Of a stretch of 33,734 bases of DNA, positions 11,158 to 18,099 are shown one piece after another. The notes under the pieces were generated by a model. That model did not search any database and had not been told where the DNA came from. It saw only the letters and a program-made list of their open reading frames with translations. A program made the position numbers and the translations under genes. Source of the DNA: Chara braunii (lineage: Eukaryota > Streptophyta > Charophyceae > Charales > Characeae); contig BFEA01000079.1 of the NCBI GenBank assembly GCA_003427395.1, forward strand, positions 1,755,760-1,789,493. The letters are read 5' to 3'. Positions within the stretch are counted from its first letter, which is position 1, and each line of letters opens with the position of its first letter.

Positions 11158-11507
11158 TGTCCCGTATGTGGCTGCTCACCCAAACGGGGTTATTCATTTG
11201 CACCGCGCCCACTTGCCACATGACAAAGAAGAAATACAAAACAACAGAAACCAACAAACAGAACGCCGCAACAAAAAAAAAAGGGCCATAGTTTGGTCGC
11301 AGGAGACAGGCGGAAGGTGTCGAAGGTGGAGGGAACGTGTGGCTATTAGTTTCTAGAGCTCTAGGGCTCCAGGAGGACCCAAACCCCGCTCCAGGGGTCT
11401 TTTTCCTTTCTTTGCTGTCAAGTAAAAAAAAAAAAAAAAAAAAAAAAGCTTTGTTCTAGCTGTGAGTAATCTCTCTGTAAGAAGATAATAATGGTTCCCT
11501 TAGGTTT
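11158..11507 (+). mobile_element. Possible A-tailed retroposon 3' end
   Basis: Non-coding sequence ends in CTTTGCTGTCAAGT followed by 24 A residues (11424-11447). An A-run of this length on one strand, among other retroelement pieces, suggests a retroposed 3' end. No target duplication could be matched. Confidence 0.4.
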
Positions 11508-11747
11508 NNNNNNNNNNNNNNNNNNNNNNNNNNNNNNNNNNNNNNNNNNNNNNNNNNNNNNNNNNNNNNNNNNNNNNNNNNNNNNNNNNNNNNNNNNNNN
11601 NNNNNNNNNNNNNNNNNNNNNNNNNNNNNNNNNNNNNNNNNNNNNNNNNNNNNNNNNNNNNNNNNNNNNNNNNNNNNNNNNNNNNNNNNNNNNNNNNNNN
11701 NNNNNNNNNNNNNNNNNNNNNNNNNNNNNNNNNNNNNNNNNNNNNNN
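11508..11747. other. Assembly gap (240 N)
   Basis: The bases are unknown. The gap is followed immediately by a run of about 20 T (11748-11767), so it probably failed to assemble because of homopolymer or repeat sequence. Confidence 0.99.
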
Positions 11748-11767
11748 TTTTTTTTTTTTTTTTTTTT

Positions 11768-12073
11768 AAGAATGGGGCCCAGTGCCCAAGGCTCATATTA
11801 ACATATGTGAAACAACGTAGACATTCTTTGGTATTTCAGGGTCGGCGGCGGGTATCAGGACAGCGGTCTGGCTTTGGCCATTTCTGTCATTGGATTTCTC
11901 ACCCCGACACCTATTCCCTATGCTGGTTACAGGTCCCAGAAAACTCTGTTTTTTTTTCTTCCGAGTTACTCTGTTTTCTTTTTCTTCCGAGTTGTTTGTT
12001 GAGGTTTTCCCGGCCTCTCCTTTTGGTGTGCGTAATCAAATGAGCTGAGTTTTCTTGTTAAAAAAAAAAAAAA
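11768..12073 (+). mobile_element. Possible A-tailed retroposon 3' end
   Basis: The sequence ends GAGCTGAGTTTTCTTGTT, then 14 A residues (12060-12073). Inside it, TCTTCCGAGTT is repeated in tandem (about 11957-11995). No coding region is seen. I infer a retroposed 3' end from the tail and the neighbourhood only. Confidence 0.4.
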
Positions 12074-12318
12074 GGGCCAGTCCCTAACACCACGCGGCCC
12101 ACCCCCCTCACTCAGAAAAACGAAAGGACGCCACGAGCACCGCCCGGGACAGCGGCCCTGTGTCTGGCGACACCAAAAAATCAACTTCTCATGCACCCCG
12201 GGACAGTGCAGCCGCCCCCGTGCAGTTCCGTGTGACCAGTTTTTCTGGGCCCAGCCAGGGTGTCATGCCGGGGCCGCTATTTTTTTTAGAAGAGTGAGGG
12301 GTGACGGAAGAGTGAGGG

Positions 12319-12329
12319 ATTATTATTAC

Positions 12330-12373
<44 letters not shown>

Positions 12374-12374
12374 T
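12319..12374. repeat. (ATT)n microsatellite
   Basis: TTATTATTA runs with only one or two interruptions. It continues in degraded form to about 12435. Confidence 0.95.
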
Positions 12375-12722
12375 TTATTACTATTATTAGAGTGACGGAT
12401 TATTACTATTATTACTTTATTATCGTTATTATTAGTTTTTTGATGGCCATGGTCATGACGACTCCCTCAAAAACATGGGTCCGTCTACAAACTGGCACGG
12501 TCGAGAGACGCCACATTCGAAAGATATGTGGACAGAATTCATTGCTCCATTGGCGGCTGACTGGTACACACAAATTCCACACTATCGACAGACAGACCAC
12601 GACTTTGAAGCCTCCGCTTGAATAAGAAGTAGCATCCATGCAGTAGGGTGAGTGGTAAGCTGTGCAGGTATCCTCATCATCTTCATCATACGCACACCTC
12701 CATCATCAGCAAAGGGGACAAA
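12375..12722. other. Unassigned DNA with a short protein-like frame
   Basis: The plus frame ending at the TGA near 12620 reads KDMWTEFIAPLAADWY followed by TQIPHYRQTDHDFEAS. It looks more protein-like than its neighbours and may be a fragment of a transposable-element ORF. I cannot name the family. Confidence 0.3.
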
Positions 12723-12858
12723 GGGCCTCGCTCCACGACACAACACTCTTCATGCATTTGGACGCTTCTGCCATTACAAACGTTAGACTCATCAGAATGC
12801 ACCTGGTCAAGAAAGCGTCCAAATGCGCATGTAGAGGTTGTGTAGTGGAGCGAGGCCC
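12723..12858. mobile_element. MITE, complete fold-back copy (136 bp)
   Basis: The left end GGGCCTCGCTCCACGACACA and the right end, whose reverse complement is GGGCCTCGCTCCACTACACA, differ at one base. The complementarity continues through ATGCATTTGGACGCTT on the left and AAGCGTCCAAATGCGCAT on the right, giving inverted repeats of about 48 bp around a short loop. The flanks GGGGACAAA and GAAGACAAC share six of nine bases, perhaps a decayed 9-bp target duplication of the kind Mutator-like elements make. The family assignment is therefore tentative. Confidence 0.88.
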
Positions 12859-13699
12859 GAAGACAACTGAATGTGTGGAAGTTCCAAAATGTGACCAACA
12901 ACACAAAAGAGTTGGGGCATGTGAAGTTCTGAGACAGAGAATGCCACCATAACAGACGCAGCAGCGGACAGCGTAATCCGCCCTCCATGCATCAAGGAGA
13001 AGGCCGCTTCTCTGTTTCCGGAGGTTTTGGAGAGCCATGGACGCATTGTTGGGGGTATGGGGAGCAGAGAGCAGCCGCAACGATAGCTGCAATGGTCTCT
13101 GCAATGCAATTGCTCCATTGCTTGCCGTGCTGTTGATGGCGCGGAATCGATTCTTTGGGGCTAGGCAAGTTGCTATACGAACTGTTCGAGCGTCCTGATG
13201 GGGTACTTCGTCGTGAATGTTAACCAAAAAAGAAAGAAGAGAGACAAAATGACAAGAAAGGGGAACACAGACACAACGGGCCTCACTCGACTCCACAAGG
13301 TTATAAATTTATCTGCAGCTAATAACGGTTCCGAAGGATTCCAAATGTTTTTGATGAACCAAACCAGCGGAGGTAATCTGGGGTGGTTTGGTTCGTCCGA
13401 TTGGTTTTTGGTTCATCCTACATCCGATTGGTTTGGTTCAACATGGGGTTTGGGGGGTAAGTTAGCGAGGTTGGAGGATGGTAGATTAGTTCTGGCTGAT
13501 TGGTACTGGGCTAAGTAGTCGCTGATGAACCTGGGCACGCGGTTCTAGATTCCACAGGAGGAAGGCAGGGGAGGTAATCCCGGGTGGAAGGAAGGAGCAC
13601 TCCCAACTTTGGTTTCTCCGGTCCGGTCGGGTAGGACTGGACTGCCGCTATTAGGCAGTACTAAGTAGGTCAGTCTCCGCTCAGGTGGTTTGAATCGTT
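12859..13699. other. Unassigned DNA with short GATTGGTTTGGTTC-type repeats
   Basis: Between about 13360 and 13450, GGTTTGGTTC, GATTGGTTTTTGGTTC and GATTGGTTTGGTTC recur. The rest shows no gene. The region is plausibly part of the A-tailed retroposon that ends at 14056. Confidence 0.4.
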
Positions 13700-14056
13700 T
13701 GGGTTTTTCATGGCTTGCAGCAGTTGTTTAGTTTGGTGGTTAGTGATTTGTTGTGGTTTCGTAGGCCTGGTGCTTTCCTTTGTTTGTTACCAGGGGTCGG
13801 AATTTCAGGTCAGCGGGCCCAGTTTTAGGCCAAATCTGGTCCTAGATTTTTTTCTGACCCCCGTTGGGATTGTGTTTCAGATGGTTTCAAGAGTTTTTTA
13901 AAAGAGTAAGAAGACTGTGTCATTTCCAGCCACTTGGATGTAAGCGAAACCGGCTGATGCTGCCGGGATAACTCCGGGTTGAATTGTGAGGTTCCCGGCC
14001 TCGTTTCATTGCCTGGAATAAAGGATTGTTTTTTGGGGAAAAAAAAAAAAAAAAAG
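13700..14056 (+). mobile_element. A-tailed retroposed 3' end with polyadenylation signal
   Basis: AATAAA at 14017-14022 is followed 17 nt later by 18 A residues (14039-14056). This is the arrangement expected of a reverse-transcribed polyadenylated transcript. The upstream T/G-rich sequence is non-coding, like a 3' UTR. The 5' limit is not visible, so the start given is approximate. It could be a LINE 3' end or a processed pseudogene. Confidence 0.6.
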
Positions 14057-14059
14057 TTG

Positions 14060-14135
14060 GATGGGTCCGAATGGATGAGATCAGTGACCCTGTCCAGGGT
14101 ACACACATAGGATGTTGTGTGGTGGAGCGAGGCCC
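14060..14135. mobile_element. Truncated MITE of the GGGCCTC family
   Basis: GATGTTGTGTGGTGGAGCGA with GGCCC at its end matches the right terminus of the 12723-12858 copy. The sequence before it, GTCCGAATGGATGAG followed by CCTGTCCAGG, resembles that copy's interior. The left terminus is missing and its place is taken by the A-tail of the previous element. Confidence 0.68.
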
Positions 14136-14514
14136 AATGTGCACCCGATGGTCGCTCATCAATATTGTGCATTGTCACTGACCAACACCATGACGACCTT
14201 CGACCACCGCCTCCAAAGTAAAACGGACATCACATCCTCTTCACAAATAAATTGGGGGGAAACGGCAACGACAACAAAAACAGCGGGGGGGGAGGGGATG
14301 AAGCGCTACAGAGAAAAAGGGGTGGAAAGTGAAATGCCACGCCACAACCAACAATGTACAACTCACAGAAAGGAGGGATTTCATTTTCTCTACGAAGGCC
14401 CATACATGCTCGCCTCAGAATTCAATAATTATAAAATCTCAACCAAGCATACAGAGCTGATGAAAATTCCTGCAAGGCGTCTGATTATAACGCTTCAGTC
14501 GCTGTTCTGAGTCG
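14136..14514. other. Unassigned DNA
   Basis: The 132-codon plus frame that crosses this stretch starts inside the MITE terminus and has no recognisable domain, so I treat it as spurious. Confidence 0.45.
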
Positions 14515-14712
14515 GAAAGAAGACGTAGAAGAAAAAGGTAGGATACGAAGAGGAGGAGGAGGAAGCGCACGAGGGAGGGAGGGAGGGAGGGAGGGAAGAG
14601 GGGGGAAAGAAAGAAAATGAAAAAGGGAAAAAAAGGAAAAAAGGAGGAGGAAGAAGAAAAAAGGGAAAAGGAGGGCGAAGACGAAAGGGAGAGAAGGAGA
14701 GGAGGCAGCGGA
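14515..14712. repeat. Purine-rich tract with (GGGA)n core
   Basis: About 200 bases are almost purely A and G, including five GGGA repeats around 14573-14597. Such polypurine tracts can form triplex DNA and generate long artificial frames on the other strand. Confidence 0.85.
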
Positions 14713-16694
14713 GGTGGCAAATTTTCTCTCTGACGCAGGAAGAATTTATCGACGCTCCAAAGAATGTTTATTTCTCGTTAATGTAGAGAGGAAGAAAGAG
14801 ACCGAACTGATGATCAGGAGAGGAGACGATTCTCTGCACAAGAGAGCAAAGTCGCCGAAATTATGACCTTGTCAAAAGAGATGTCAAGAACCGGGGGTGG
14901 AAGTGGAGTATGTGGAGATAGAGAGACGACATTTATTCAACACCATGTAAGTGAAGAGGGAAAAAAAAAAGCGTTGTATCTGTAGAGCTAGGAGAAGGTA
15001 AATAAATCTCCCCGCCCAAAAGCTGATCGCGGTCGCACGGTTCGACGACGCCACAGCTTGCCAGCAGAGAACACACTCAGGCTGTAATCAAAGTTCCTTA
15101 GCGATTTCTGAAGTAAAGTATTTCTTAATGGTTAATCTTGATTTGTTAGCAGACAGGACCAAAATTGGGAAACGACAACAACAACGATAATAACAAGAGC
15201 AATCAGCCCCAATATCGACAACGACAACAAATTCAACTGACCTGAATGAAAGGATGCCTGGCCTGGGCGACGATTCGTCACCGCAGGAGGCGAGGGCGAG
15301 GGATAGGCGGGCGGGGGAGGCGGAAGAGAGCGCGGAGGAACCGTCGTTAAGCCTTGGGGGTGTCTAAACCAGGAGGAGCAAGGAAGAAACCATACATCTT
15401 CTCCTCCTCCTCCTTCTTGCTGTACATACGAAGAAGCTAATCAACAATAGATCGAATCAAATGAAAGATGACGTCAGCAATCCGACTACGGGTAGCTAGC
15501 TGCCCACGTGCTCCCTGAACGTGGCTCGCTGCTGACTACGGTAGGGCACATCAGGTGTTCCTCTTCTTCTCCCTCAATCGCATGTCGTGTCAGTTACTCA
15601 TGACGTGACATACCCAGCCGGAAAACCGATGGCAACTGAAAGACGACTAGCCTGGTTAACAGGGTGTCACCGAGCAGAAGCACCCCCAGTTCATCGGCAA
15701 CGACCCAGGAGCACCGGGACTACGAATTTCGCATCCAGAGGAAAACCGGGCAACGAACGCATAGGATACGCGGGGGAAAAGGGCCGGGATGTTGCCTACA
15801 TTTAGTCAAGCAATGTCTCTCTCTCGCATGCGAAAAACAGGGGGAACAAAAAGACCTTTATTGTACCGAACAATGACAGATTGCAGGAGAGAATAATGAA
15901 CCTATGAAAGTGGAACAATCGGCGGGAAGGACGACAATGATGCTGATGATGATGCGTGGAGGCGGACGAAGAAGAGATCGGTGGAGAGGAAGGCGGGGGG
16001 GCGCACGTAAACGTAAATTACGTTTTGGCGACGAAGAGTGGAGAAAAAGTAGAACGATTAACAGGAACGTAGAAGAGTGTTAAGCGCTGAAGAGACGGTG
16101 GGAACAAGATGTCAAACGTGGGTACCGTATTCTATTCCCTTGTTAGGCCTTAATGACTCAAGTGAGAGCGCTGGACTCGAGAGGTAAGCTAGTTGGCATT
16201 TCTTTGAGACGCTCAGCGTACTAGGGTTTGAGCATGGACAGCAGCAGCGGTCGCAGAGGACGCTACGGAGAGGAAGAAGGTCAGTACAATGATCGTGCGA
16301 AGGGAGTGTGTAAATGACCGCATCTCAGGACTTCGGTAGATGATCTCTCTAGAACAAGAATAAACTAGCAACAAGAATGGGGTTAGTACAATGAAGTATA
16401 GTACAAGTAGCGCGCCGTACAAGTACGCGTTCGCACTGAGAGCTCAAACGGCCGTCGGTGGTGGCTTGGACGTCCTACCGTTGAGCATTATTCTCTCTAC
16501 AAAGAAAAAGCCACGGTTTCCGTACAGATCTCACTCTCACAGATGCTGCCCTTCCTCCTCCATATCCCCACCTGCTGTTTCCCAGCCAGCCCCAGTCGGG
16601 AAAAAACTGTCAGGCACCTGCCACCCCTAGCACACTGTCGATTCCCTCGCTCCCCACGTCGGTACGCACCCAAACACAGTAGGCAGGAATTAGA

Positions 16695-16698
<4 letters not shown>
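14713..16698. other. Unassigned intergenic DNA
   Basis: No gene, RNA or repeat family is recognised. The frames present are at most about 80 codons and lack motifs. Short CTCCTCCTCC and GATGATGATG stretches occur. Confidence 0.5.

Positions 16699-16769
<71 letters not shown>
16699..16769. repeat. (CT)n microsatellite, about 35 units
   Basis: Uninterrupted TC dinucleotides, ending TGTGTGTCTGCC. On the minus strand this is a GAGA tract, a sequence class bound by BBR/BPC proteins in plants. The tract makes a long frame (16543-17724) look coding when it is not. Confidence 0.98.
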
Positions 16770-16775
<6 letters not shown>

Positions 16776-16904
16776 CTGCCTCTGTCTCTGTTCGTGTGTT
16801 GCCGCTCCTTTCCCATTCACCTTCTCTCACTTCCACCTTAAAGAATCTCTTACACTTCCACGTTCGTGTCCTCAAAATTTACCCACTGTGTTGGCCTCAT
16901 CTCG

Positions 16905-17165
16905 CACGCGCACTTACACACACGTGCACACGCCCACACGCACGCACGCATGCACACACACGAACGCGTACAAGTACAGCACGCACGGATGCACACACAC
17001 GAACGTCTACAAGTACAGCACGCACGGATGCACACACACGAACGTCTACAAGTACACGCACACGCAAGTGCGCAATCATAGAAACATACGCACACACATA
17101 CACACACACGCAGGCAGACGCATGCGGGCGCAAAGAAGCGCGCACACATATCCTTGTACGCACAG
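16905..17165. repeat. CA-rich cryptic repeat with a 39-bp tandem unit
   Basis: TGCACACACACGAACG begins units at 16951, 16990 and 17029, followed by CGTACAAGTACAGCACGCAC or near variants. This gives about 2.7 copies of 39 bp. The flanks are impure (CA)n and CACGCA sequence. The unit length is a multiple of three, so frames stay open across it on both strands. Confidence 0.88.
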
Positions 17166-17412
17166 AGACCCACCCACACAAACGTTCCCCCGCAGGCGCA
17201 CGCAAGAACAGATTCGTAGTAGCATGCAGGCAGAAAAGCACGATCTTCAACATAAATCACCTACCCAGTATTCATGCTGGCATCCACCGCTAACTACGTC
17301 CATTCTCTCCCACATATCCTCGTGGATTGCCCCACTGCGTTCCTCCTTCCACCCTCCTCCTCCCGACAGCTATCAGCTATTAGTCTCCTCTTACCGCCCT
17401 TTCTCGCAGGAC

Positions 17413-17472
17413 GTGAGAGACCTGGCATCCCTTCTCCCATCCGTGAGAGACCTGGCATCCCTTCACTTCATG
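17413..17472. repeat. 30-bp tandem duplication
   Basis: GTGAGAGACCTGGCATCCCT occurs at 17413 and again at 17443. Confidence 0.88.
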
Positions 17473-17528
17473 CGGCAGCTCCAAAAGTGTTCGCATTACC
17501 ACACACAGACCGTTCCCGGTAAAGTCGG

Positions 17529-17531
<3 letters not shown>

Positions 17532-17590
<59 letters not shown>
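17532..17590. repeat. (CT)n microsatellite
   Basis: About 29 uninterrupted CT units, in the same orientation as the tract at 16699. Confidence 0.98.
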
Positions 17591-17592
<2 letters not shown>

Positions 17593-18099
17593 CGCACACA
17601 CACTCTGTGTGTCTGTAGCATTGTAGGTATGCCCTGTGTGGATGTGCCTTCTTTCTCGCTCCGTTTACCCATCATCCTTGTGGTGGCGTGGGTAAACACT
17701 TCCATCATGAGAAGTGTGAGATAGCCTTCGGGTGAGGCGGGTCATTCCCACCGGTGCGTGTCCGTTCTTCCCACCAGCATTGCACAGCCAATCGTCTGAC
17801 CAGAAGACGTAGACCCAGTGAATCGCGCGGGGTGGAGCAGAGGATAGGAGACCCAAGATCCTCTGTACAACAGCAAATACACGAAAGGCAGAACGGCCGG
17901 CACCGGCTGCTGTACACCACGGTCGGCCTTCCCCCCTTCCGCCCCCTCCCCACGCTACACCCATCGCCACCCCCATCGCTGTTCTCTATCAGCCACCTGT
18001 CTGCTCCGCCCCACCTCAGCCCCCCCATTGAAGGAACTCGTGAGAGAACCAAATTCGAAAACAAAGCGAGAATCTGGTCATTTGTCAAGTGCCGCATCA
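17591..18099. other. Region downstream of the receptor kinase gene
   Basis: This lies 3' of the minus-strand gene. I found no clear AATAAA-type signal on the minus strand and no further kinase-like residues, so the transcript end cannot be placed. Confidence 0.4.

Noticed and set aside
11491-11796. Long open frames across the N gap
   Set aside because: They exist only because unknown bases were translated as open, so they carry no information.
16543-17724. A 393-codon open frame on the plus strand
   Set aside because: It is kept open by CT microsatellites and a CA-rich 39-bp repeat and consists of LS and HT low-complexity sequence. Opposite frames are equally open. No domain is present.
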